DNA of 11,035 bases, taken from positions 1-11,035 of the forward strand of contig JARIAP010000037.1 in the NCBI GenBank assembly GCA_029257755.1, written 5' to 3'. This document shows, one piece after another, positions 1 through 6,453 of the stretch. A program made the position numbers and the translations under genes. The DNA comes from Helicobacter sp. (GTDB taxonomy: Bacteria > Campylobacterota > Campylobacteria > Campylobacterales > Helicobacteraceae). Position 1 is the first letter of the stretch; each line of letters opens with the position of its first letter. Below the pieces are notes generated by a model, which worked only from the letters and a program-made list of their open reading frames with translations, made no database searches and had not been told where the DNA came from.

Positions 1-795
1 TATGATAAACCAATGATATATTATCCAATGTCTGTTCTTATGCTTGCTGGTATTCGTGAAATTATTATAGTATCTACACCACAAGATACACCTAGATTTG
101 CAGAATTGTTTGATAATGGAAATTGGCTTGGTATGAATATAGAATATTGTGTGCAAAAAAATCCAGAAGGATTAGCACAAGGGTTAGTATTATCAAAAGA
201 TTTTATAAAAAATGATTCTATAGCTCTTATTTTAGGTGATAATATATTTTATGGTCAAGGATTTAGCCCAATGCTTGATTCTGCAAAAAATAATGCTAAT
301 AGTGGATTTGCTACTATTTTTGTGTATAGAGTTAAAGATCCAGAAAGATTTGGTGTAGCAGAAATATCAAAAAACAATGAAATTATAGGATTAGAAGAAA
401 AACCGCAAAAACCAAAAAGTAATTATGCCGCAACAGGTTTATATTTCTATGATAACAATGCAATTGAAATTGCAAGTCATTTAACTCCTAGTAATCGTGG
501 TGAATTAGAAATTACAGATGTAAATAAGGTTTATTTAAGAGAAAAACGATTAAAAGGTCAAATACTTAGTAGAGGTTTTGCATGGATTGATACAGGAACT
601 CATGATAGCTTAATTGAAGCGGGTAGTTTTGTTCAAACAATAGAGTTAAGACAAGGAACTAAGATAGCATGTCTTGAAGAAATAGCATATAATAATGGAT
701 GGATTACTCAAGATGAATTATTATCTCGTGCAGATAAACTTAGTAAAAGCGGGTATGGAATATATCTTAGGCATATTATAGAAAATAACTTTTAG
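1..795 (+). CDS. rfbA: Glucose-1-phosphate thymidylyltransferase RfbA (RmlA), 5' end missing
   Basis: This enzyme joins dTTP and glucose-1-phosphate to give dTDP-glucose, the first step of dTDP-deoxysugar synthesis for LPS or other surface glycans in the cytoplasm. The frame is open from base 1 and begins inside the family motif YDKPMIYYP. About 25 N-terminal residues, including the GxGTRL nucleotide loop, therefore lie upstream of the window, and the ATG at 13 is not the true start. Numbered from base 1, the fragment shows the metal-binding LGDNIFYG (D80), EEKP at 132-135, the SNYAATGLYFYD segment, ELEITD (E170, D173) and WIDTGTHDSL. The C-terminal part is complete and matches RmlA rather than GalU or GlmU. 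The gene ends 16 bp before the ketoisomerase gene, consistent with one operon and one sugar pathway. Base use is like its neighbours. The assignment is firm; the final sugar is not known. Confidence 0.95.
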   Translation, partial: YDKPMIYYPMSVLMLAGIREIIIVSTPQDTPRFAELFDNGNWLGMNIEYCVQKNPEGLAQGLVLSKDFIKNDSIALILGDNIFYGQGFSPMLDSAKNNANSGFATIFVYRVKDPERFGVAEISKNNEIIGLEEKPQKPKSNYAATGLYFYDNNAIEIASHLTPSNRGELEITDVNKVYLREKRLKGQILSRGFAWIDTGTHDSLIEAGSFVQTIELRQGTKIACLEEIAYNNGWITQDELLSRADKLSKSGYGIYLRHIIENNF

Positions 796-811
796 AATCT
801 AGGGTTAATTT

Positions 812-1228
812 ATGGGTTATCATTGTGTATATTTTCAAACTATGGGAGACGAAAGAGGTAAGCTTATAGCTTTAGAGAATAATAAAAATATTCCTTTTGC
901 AATAAAGAGAGTATATTATATATTTGATACTTCACCAGATAAACCAAGAGGTGGTCATGCTCATACAGAATTAGAGCAAATAATAATAGCTATGGATGGA
1001 TCATGTGATTTTATATTAGATGATGGATTCAAAAAAGAAATTATTACTTTGAATCGTCCTGATATGGGGCTTTACATAGGTAAAAATATATGGAGAGAAA
1101 TGTGTAATTTTTCTTATGGATGTAAGTTAGTAATTCTTGCAAATGATTTTTATAATGAAGCAGAATACATAAGAGATTATAAAAAATTTTTAAATGTTGT
1201 AAGGGATAATGACGATATGATAATTTAA
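812..1228 (+). CDS. fdtA: dTDP-4-oxo-6-deoxyglucose 3,4-ketoisomerase (FdtA/QdtA/WlaRB family cupin)
   Basis: This is a 138-residue single-domain cupin of the WxcM-like/FdtA family, at the usual family length. These enzymes move the keto group of dTDP-4-keto-6-deoxyglucose from C4 to C3, which prepares it for a C3 aminotransferase (route to Fuc3NAc or Qui3NAc). Visible marks are GDERGKL near residues 12-18, the catalytic block R46-G-G-H49-A-H51 with Y36 just before it, and the IWREM segment at 93-97. Family knowledge places the active-site histidines in this RGxHAH block. The ATG has only a weak AGGG-like Shine-Dalgarno (801-804), and the stop of rfbA is 16 bp upstream, so read-through coupling is plausible. 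FdtA and QdtA differ in product stereochemistry (galacto versus gluco). I cannot settle which applies, so the symbol means family only. No aminotransferase partner is visible in the window; it may lie upstream. Confidence 0.8.
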   Translation: MGYHCVYFQTMGDERGKLIALENNKNIPFAIKRVYYIFDTSPDKPRGGHAHTELEQIIIAMDGSCDFILDDGFKKEIITLNRPDMGLYIGKNIWREMCNFSYGCKLVILANDFYNEAEYIRDYKKFLNVVRDNDDMII

Positions 1229-1255
1229 AATATTTCTTTAAATTAATTAAAAAAT

Positions 1256-1261
1256 AAGGTG
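1256..1261 (+). promoter_or_regulatory. Shine-Dalgarno AAGGTG for the first radical SAM gene
   Basis: AAGGTG lies 5 nt before the ATG at 1267. It is clearly stronger than the site before the ketoisomerase gene and fixes the start of the radical SAM gene. Confidence 0.7.
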
Positions 1262-1266
1262 ATAAA

Positions 1267-2289
1267 ATGGCAAAGATTAATCAATTTAATTCAAGTGAAA
1301 AAATATTACATTATACAGATAAGGTTAATTATTTTTTAAATTCACATAAAACTTTAATTGTAACTGAACTTGATCTAACAAATAAATGCAATCATCGTTG
1401 TCCGGGATGTTGTGGAAATAATGAAAATAATGCAGAATTAACAAAGGAACAAATAGATTCAATAATACAAGGACTAGTTAGTCTTGATAATAAAGGAGTG
1501 ATTTTATCTGGTGGCGGAGAACCAACTGTTAGCCCATATTTTGAATATGCCATACATGAGCTTAAAAAAGCAGGTATGAATATAGGGTTAAATTCACATG
1601 GTATGAATCTTGATGAACATAAATGCAGGATAATTGCACAAAATTTAGAATACTTTAGAATATCATTAGATGCAGGAAGTCCGGAAATGTATCAAAAGAT
1701 ACATGGAATGAAGCATTATCATTTTGAAAAGACATTAGAAAATATAAGAATGTTTGCACGAATAAAAAAAGAAATTAATTCTAAAACAAGTTTTGGAGTA
1801 GGTTTTTTAACAAATAAAGATACACAAAAAGATATGGAGAAATTTGTTTGCTTAGTAAAAGAAAGAGGTGCAGATTTTGCACAATTTAGACCATTTACAG
1901 GTGATACACTTGATATTTTACCTATTCTTTTAGAATTGCGTGAAAAATACGAAGATAACCAATTTAAAATAGTTGCTAGTTATCAAAAATATAAAGAAAT
2001 GGAAAATGTTGTAAATCGTGGATATAATAAATGCCATGGGATGTTTTTTAGCACTGTGATTAGTGCTGATTTTAAAGTGTGGGCATGTTTGCATTTTAGA
2101 CAAAGTCAAAAACATTTAATAGGCGAATTAGATAAGGAAAATTTAGAAGATATTTGGAGAGGTTCTAAAATAAGAGAGGTTTATAATAATATAAATTGCA
2201 GTGAATGTCCAATATTATGTAGAAATGATAGTTTTAATAAAACTCTTGATAAGTTGAAACTAGATATTACTAATAGTGAATTTTTATAA
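1267..2289 (+). CDS. Radical SAM enzyme with C-terminal SPASM/twitch-like cysteine cluster, substrate unknown
   Basis: This is a 340-residue radical SAM protein. The [4Fe-4S] motif CX3CX2C is C41, C45, C48, with an extra C49 directly after it. The SAM-contacting GGE motif is within GGGEP at 82-86, and the rest follows a TIM-barrel-like pattern (ISLDAGS near 134-140). Near the C terminus, C256, C274, C311, C314 and C318 are spaced CX17C-X36-CX2CX3C, as in twitch or shortened SPASM domains that hold an auxiliary cluster. The 38-bp gap from the ketoisomerase gene and the shared strand suggest one operon with the dTDP-sugar genes. By context it could act on a nucleotide sugar or glycan precursor; radical SAM enzymes acting on dTDP-sugars are known (DesII). 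That is inference only. A role in peptide or cofactor modification is equally open. I do not recognise the specific family. Confidence 0.85.
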   Translation: MAKINQFNSSEKILHYTDKVNYFLNSHKTLIVTELDLTNKCNHRCPGCCGNNENNAELTKEQIDSIIQGLVSLDNKGVILSGGGEPTVSPYFEYAIHELKKAGMNIGLNSHGMNLDEHKCRIIAQNLEYFRISLDAGSPEMYQKIHGMKHYHFEKTLENIRMFARIKKEINSKTSFGVGFLTNKDTQKDMEKFVCLVKERGADFAQFRPFTGDTLDILPILLELREKYEDNQFKIVASYQKYKEMENVVNRGYNKCHGMFFSTVISADFKVWACLHFRQSQKHLIGELDKENLEDIWRGSKIREVYNNINCSECPILCRNDSFNKTLDKLKLDITNSEFL

Positions 2290-2314
2290 GATTATTAGAT
2301 TAATATTGCTTAAG

Positions 2315-2360
2315 AAAATCAAAACAAATATTATTTAGCTATATAATTTTGATTTTTTTT
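2315..2360 (+). terminator. Candidate rho-independent terminator of the polysaccharide block
   Basis: A perfect 10-bp inverted repeat, AAAATCAAAA (2315-2324) and TTTTGATTTT (2347-2356), with a 22-nt loop, runs into a tract of eight T (2353-2360) 26 bp after the radical SAM stop. The stem is nearly all A-T and the loop is long, so it is weaker than a textbook terminator. Its position and T-tract fit plus-strand termination. Confidence 0.45.
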
Positions 2361-2381
2361 AACTTATACTTAATATTTTTT

Positions 2382-2408
2382 AAAAATCACTTAATAACAA
2401 TAAAAGTG
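2382..2408 (-). terminator. Candidate terminator of the mltD-rlpA-radical SAM operon
   Basis: Read on the minus strand, CACTT (2408-2404) and AAGTG (2392-2388) pair across an 11-nt loop and are followed after one A by five T (2386-2382). It lies about 57 bp after the stop of the minus-strand radical SAM gene. The stem is short, so this is a modest candidate. Confidence 0.35.
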
Positions 2409-2464
2409 TTTAATAATATTATAGTTTTTTATGTAATCTTATTTTATAATTAAATTAATTTTAA

Positions 2465-3322
2465 TTAAACGCCTCGAAATGTGCATATTTTACATATAGG
2501 TGGTAGATTTGAATATGAATATTGAGAATTGCAAAATGATATAAATTCCTTAGATTCTAATATTTCATCAAAAGATTGCAATGTTAAATCACCAAGTTTT
2601 ATTATATTATATACATCAATGCAACAAGGGACTACAATTCCATTTGCAAGAATTGCTAATTGTTTTATACCACCTAAACAATATGGCTTATTTATATTTT
2701 TTTGTATTTGTATTTGGTTAGTTGATTTTATATTTTTGCTATGCCATTTAAATGGTGTGTGAAAACGCAAGAAAAAGTTTTTATCAAGTCTTATGCGTCT
2801 TTTTGTTGGTTGTGGCACATATTCTTTAAATTTATCAAGAAATATTGAATAATCATAGTTATTAAAAAGTCTTAAATTTATATATAAGTTTGGAGAATAT
2901 TTTTTAGCATATAGATAGAATCTAATTATTGTGTTTATATAATCATCTTCTGATTTATTAAAACTTGAATTATATTTTTCATTATCATAAAAAGCATCAA
3001 GAGAAAAACTTACTTGATGGATATTGTTGCTACACAATATATCAAATTGTTTATCATGTAGAAATATACCGCTACTAACAATATCAAGTTTCAAGTTTAT
3101 ATTATTGGCTATATTTATATATTGCTCTATATTATATAGACATAATGGATCACCCAACACATGCAAACTAACTAGATTTGTGTATTTTGTAACTTGAGTT
3201 GCAATAGATTCAAAAACATAAACGGGCATAACACCCCTTTTGCCTTTCTTGGGGGGACAAAAAGTGCATTTTAAATTACAAATATCACTTATTTCAATAT
3301 ATATTTTATGAAATCTAGCCAT
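2465..3322 (-). CDS. Radical SAM/SPASM-like protein encoded directly after rlpA, function unknown
   Basis: This is a 285-residue radical SAM protein with the cluster motif close to the N terminus: C15, C19, C22 (CNLKCTFC), followed by PPKKGKRG. The usual LHxLGEP motif is HVLGDPL here, with Asp in place of Glu. The C-terminal cysteines C215, C233, C234, C264, C277 and C280 resemble a SPASM-type auxiliary-cluster domain. LANGIVVPCC followed by LGD is the characteristic SPASM pattern. The ATG is 3 nt after the rlpA stop, with only a weak GAAG-type ribosome site, so it is probably translated by coupling. It is unlike the plus-strand radical SAM gene in domain spacing and N-terminal length, so the two are not a recent duplication. 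Related proteins are common in anaerobes but I know no proven function. Operon position hints at an envelope-linked role, which is inference. A run of six C (minus strand) lies in codons for C22-P-P. Confidence 0.85.
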   Translation of the reverse strand: MARFHKIYIEISDICNLKCTFCPPKKGKRGVMPVYVFESIATQVTKYTNLVSLHVLGDPLCLYNIEQYINIANNINLKLDIVSSGIFLHDKQFDILCSNNIHQVSFSLDAFYDNEKYNSSFNKSEDDYINTIIRFYLYAKKYSPNLYINLRLFNNYDYSIFLDKFKEYVPQPTKRRIRLDKNFFLRFHTPFKWHSKNIKSTNQIQIQKNINKPYCLGGIKQLAILANGIVVPCCIDVYNIIKLGDLTLQSFDEILESKEFISFCNSQYSYSNLPPICKICTFRGV

Positions 3323-3325
3323 TTT

Positions 3326-5065
3326 TTATTTGTTTTCTTCAACTACATGTCCTACTATATTGTTGTTTGTGATAAATTCTTTTGCCTCATCATGAGTTAT
3401 AAAGCCTCTAATGGCAACACGATATAGATTTTTTGGCATAGAAACAATATCTAATGTATATTGTGTATTTTCTACTATTTTAATGCTTTCTTCTTTAAAA
3501 TGTTGTGCTCTTTCCATATTGCTAAATACATTTAAAGATACCATAAAATTAGCTACATTCTGTTTGTTATCTAGTAGTTTTTTATCAGTCTTTAGTGGGT
3601 TTTTATCTTGTGTATTAGCTTCTTCTTTATTTTTATCTACATTTATTTCATCAATTTTGTTTTGTGTTTTATTTGATAAATTGTTTGTAGAATCTTTTAA
3701 TTTCTGCAATGATTGATTAATATCTTCTATAGATTTATTATTGTCTATATTTGGTGGAATCTTAACTTCCATATATTCTTCATTATATTCTTGAATCTTA
3801 TAATTTTTATTACTTATATTTTTATCTTTATCTATTTTTTTATCCTTTTGTTCTATTGGTAAATCTTCTTCTATTGTATCAAATGTATTGCTATTATTGA
3901 TAGATTTTACAGCATTTTCTTTATGTTGATTAGTATTAGTTTTTGTTGTTTCTATATTATTAGGATAATTTACTATGGTTGTTTGCTGTGATTTTGATTC
4001 ATTATATAAAGTTTCATTAGTGTTATCATTGTTGTTTTTTAATATTCTATTTGAATTATCATTATATTTTTTATCATTTGTAATTGTATTTTCATTGGGA
4101 TTATTTCTTGTAATTATTTCATTATTTGTGTTTATATTAGAATTATTTCGTTTTAATGTTGTATAAGTATTTTTGTTATATTGATTATTGTTAATATTGT
4201 TTTCTTTAACTTTATTTGATGTTATATTTGAGTTCTTGTTATTTTTTATATTATTAGAATCTTTTATCTGCGTATTATTTTTTAGTGTTCCGCCAAAACC
4301 AACGACTTCTATTCTTACATTTGCTACACCTTTTCCAATCATTTGAATATCTCTTGCTGCTACATTAGACAAATCTATTATTCTACCATCAACAAATGGT
4401 CCTCTATCATTAATTCTTACATAAGTAATTTTACCATTATCTTTATTAAATACTTTTACAATTGTATTCATTGGAAGTGTTTTGTGTGCAGCTGTATGTG
4501 CATACATATTATATGTTTCTCCATTAGAAGTCGCTCTAGCATGAAAATCTGGACCATACCAACTAGCAATGCCATCAAAACTATCACCAACTTTTACAGG
4601 GTGTGGGCGATATGTTTTGCCTCTAACATTGTATGGTTTCATAGTAGCTCTTTGTATAGCTTCACTATCACGCATACCGCCCAATAGAGATTGCGTTGGT
4701 TCAAAACTACCATTTCCTGTAACTGGCGGTTCATAGTTACCATTTTTAGCAGTAGGATCTTGTTTTTTATATATTATGCTTACTTGCTGTTTATTGTTAT
4801 TATATGTAGGATTGTTTCTTGTATTTTGTGGTGTTTGTTTAATATTATCTCTATCATTTGCTACTAGAGTGCTACTAAAGCTAGATTGTGTTTGTTTGTT
4901 ATAATTTTGATTATATTTTATTGCTTGATTCTCATATGCATTAATAGATTCATAATTTCTAAGTGAGCCTTTGCCACCAATATATTTGCTATCTGGAGCA
5001 CATGCAATAAATAAAAATGAATTAAGTATAAGTAATATGGTAAAATTTTTATATATAAATTGCAA
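3326..5065 (-). CDS. rlpA: RlpA-like septal-ring lipoprotein / lytic transglycosylase with long Asn-rich linker
   Basis: RlpA proteins are outer-membrane lipoproteins that bind and, in some species, cleave denuded glycan strands at the division septum. This 579-residue protein shows a lipoprotein signal with lipobox LFIAC (C22) and a low-complexity stretch to about 150. The double-psi beta-barrel domain spans about 160-258 (IASWYGPDFHAR, SNGETY, AAHKTLP, INDRGPF). By position, E183, H194 and D220 match the conserved active-site residues. A disordered linker covers about 260-505, dominated by Asn with Lys, Asp, Glu and Thr. A SPOR domain lies at about 508-576 (FMVSLNVFS to GHVVEE). The family is usually about 300-400 residues; the excess is the linker. 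The start is TTG, supported by AGGAG 5 nt upstream and by the intact signal peptide, since the first in-frame ATG falls near residue 131. It follows mltD with a 1-nt gap. Confidence 0.92.
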   Translation of the reverse strand: MQFIYKNFTILLILNSFLFIACAPDSKYIGGKGSLRNYESINAYENQAIKYNQNYNKQTQSSFSSTLVANDRDNIKQTPQNTRNNPTYNNNKQQVSIIYKKQDPTAKNGNYEPPVTGNGSFEPTQSLLGGMRDSEAIQRATMKPYNVRGKTYRPHPVKVGDSFDGIASWYGPDFHARATSNGETYNMYAHTAAHKTLPMNTIVKVFNKDNGKITYVRINDRGPFVDGRIIDLSNVAARDIQMIGKGVANVRIEVVGFGGTLKNNTQIKDSNNIKNNKNSNITSNKVKENNINNNQYNKNTYTTLKRNNSNINTNNEIITRNNPNENTITNDKKYNDNSNRILKNNNDNTNETLYNESKSQQTTIVNYPNNIETTKTNTNQHKENAVKSINNSNTFDTIEEDLPIEQKDKKIDKDKNISNKNYKIQEYNEEYMEVKIPPNIDNNKSIEDINQSLQKLKDSTNNLSNKTQNKIDEINVDKNKEEANTQDKNPLKTDKKLLDNKQNVANFMVSLNVFSNMERAQHFKEESIKIVENTQYTLDIVSMPKNLYRVAIRGFITHDEAKEFITNNNIVGHVVEENK

Positions 5066-5066
5066 T

Positions 5067-6272
5067 TTAACTCCTACTAGCTTTCTTTTTTGTATTTGAA
5101 ATATTATTGTGGCTTATTGAAACATTATTATTAGATATTTTAGAGTTTGTGTTTTTGTTTATAACAATTGGTAACATAAGTTTTTGGTTAATTGATAATC
5201 TATTTGTTTTTAATGAATTTGCTTTTTTTATTTGATTTACTGAAACATTATATTTTTTTGAAATATGTATCAAGCTATCACCTTTTTTTACACGATAAAC
5301 AATAAAATATGATTTTATATCGATTGAATCTTTAAAATTTTGCTTAAAATAACTCAATTTTTCATAAGGTATATATACTTGATATTCTTTTTGTCCTAAT
5401 GGTATAAAATCGTATTTAAAATGTCTATTGTAGTTTTTTAATGAGTTTAAACTCATATTAGCCCCTTTAGCAATATTTGCTAATGAATTTCCCGATTTTA
5501 CATTTACAATAGCTAAAGAATCTCCAGCTCCTCTATTTAACATATATTCTTTATTCGCTTGTTTTAATTCATGTGCATTTGAAAATGCTAGAGACATAGA
5601 CATTATTTTTCTTAAGTAATTTCTAGTTTCAAGTGGAAGATATTGTTCTTCTTCATCTAACAAAATTTCTATATTGTCGCTATGTGCTTCATTTATAGCT
5701 TTGTTTAACCTGCCTAAACCACAATTATAAGCCATTGCAGCAAGATACCATTTACCTGTAGCTTTATACAAATATCTAAGATATTTAATTGCTGCTTGTG
5801 TGCTTTTTATTGGATCTTGTCTTTCATCTATATAATCATCAATTATTAAACCTAATTCTTTTGCAGTAGTTGGCATTAGCTGCCAAATACCCGCTGCTTT
5901 TTTAGAACTTAAAGCCTGTGACTTAAATTCAGATTCAGCCATAGCAAGAAATAAAAATTCTTGAGGAACATCAGCATCTGCTAACATTTTTCTTAATGTA
6001 GGAATAAATTCATACCCATTTTCGTATTGCTTTGTTAAATATTTCCATCTTGTAGTATCCACATCTATTAATCTTCCTTCTGCTTTTAATGTTGCCATGT
6101 ATTCAGATGGAATGTTAAAAGCATTCATAGTTGTAATGTCAAATTTATTAAAAAGTTGATTTGAAGTAGGCATATACATACTATATTCTTCAAAATCAAT
6201 ATTATCATTAGAATCTGCTAAGCAAAATACACTAACAGATATACTAATAGAAACAATAATTTTTTTAATCAC
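5067..6272 (-). CDS. mltD: Membrane-bound-type lytic murein transglycosylase D (SLT domain + LysM)
   Basis: MltD enzymes cut the MurNAc-GlcNAc bond of peptidoglycan with 1,6-anhydro formation, acting in the periplasm. The 401-residue protein has a signal sequence (MIKKI then a hydrophobic run to about residue 20). The SLT domain spans about 95-235, with catalytic E113 in AMAESEF, GIWQLMP at 128-134 and AMAYNCG. A clear LysM lies at about 326-370 (VYRVKKGDSLIHISKKY) and a weaker LysM-like repeat at about 254-305 (VNVKSGNSLANIAK). There is also a short Asn/Ser/Lys-rich tail. The start is GTG at 6272-6270, with AAGGA 6 nt upstream; the next Met (residue 32) would remove the signal peptide. The LFCLAD-type region lacks a clear lipobox; C17 is followed by LAD, so lipidation is uncertain. 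It leads the operon mltD-rlpA-radical SAM, so glycan-strand processing is the shared theme of its first two genes. Confidence 0.93.
   Translation of the reverse strand: MIKKIIVSISISVSVFCLADSNDNIDFEEYSMYMPTSNQLFNKFDITTMNAFNIPSEYMATLKAEGRLIDVDTTRWKYLTKQYENGYEFIPTLRKMLADADVPQEFLFLAMAESEFKSQALSSKKAAGIWQLMPTTAKELGLIIDDYIDERQDPIKSTQAAIKYLRYLYKATGKWYLAAMAYNCGLGRLNKAINEAHSDNIEILLDEEEQYLPLETRNYLRKIMSMSLAFSNAHELKQANKEYMLNRGAGDSLAIVNVKSGNSLANIAKGANMSLNSLKNYNRHFKYDFIPLGQKEYQVYIPYEKLSYFKQNFKDSIDIKSYFIVYRVKKGDSLIHISKKYNVSVNQIKKANSLKTNRLSINQKLMLPIVINKNTNSKISNNNVSISHNNISNTKKKASRS
5071..5075 (-). promoter_or_regulatory. Shine-Dalgarno AGGAG that fixes the TTG start of rlpA
   Basis: On the minus strand AGGAG sits within the last codons of mltD, 5 nt before TTG at 5065-5063. 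The mltD stop TAA falls in the spacer, so the two genes are likely translationally coupled. Without this start the lipoprotein signal would be lost. Confidence 0.75.
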
Positions 6273-6278
6273 TTATTT

Positions 6279-6283
6279 TCCTT
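6279..6283 (-). promoter_or_regulatory. Shine-Dalgarno AAGGA for the GTG start of mltD
   Basis: AAGGA on the minus strand lies 6 nt before the GTG at 6272-6270. It decides in favour of the GTG, which keeps the export signal. Confidence 0.7.
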
Positions 6284-6329
6284 AAAAAATAATTTATATA
6301 ATTTTTAGTTGTGAAATACTAAATTTATT

Positions 6330-6338
6330 AATGTAGCA
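6330..6338 (-). promoter_or_regulatory. Weak candidate extended -10 for mltD operon
   Basis: On the minus strand TGCTACATT (6338-6330), preceded by a run of T, resembles an extended -10 (TGnTATAAT, four of six core matches) and would give a leader of about 50 nt. A 6-bp inverted repeat (6304-6309 with 6318-6323) lies near the start of that leader. In this AT-rich gap other -10-like strings exist, so the call is tentative. Confidence 0.3.
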
Positions 6339-6453
6339 AAAATAATTCCTAAATAAAACAAAAATAATCAAAATTTTACAATATATAAGATAATAATTAC
6401 CAATAATCGATTTCAAAATGTTATTATTATATAAAAAAATAAGGTAAGAGTAA

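Noticed and set aside
2447..2467. Perfect 8-bp TAATTAAA/TTTAATTA stem at the stop of the minus-strand radical SAM gene
   Set aside because: It is all A-T and no T-tract follows on the minus strand, so it is a poor terminator; the hairpin at 2382-2408 fits better.
3411..4166. Plus-strand ORFs antisense to the rlpA linker and SPOR region
   Set aside because: The hydrophobic Leu/Phe/Ser-rich product is the mirror of Asn/Lys/Glu-rich coding sequence; it reflects composition, not a membrane protein.
4343..4687. Plus-strand ORF of 114 codons opposite the RlpA barrel domain
   Set aside because: It lies wholly antisense to a strongly conserved domain, has no ribosome site and encodes an atypical Cys/Ile/Ser-rich product.
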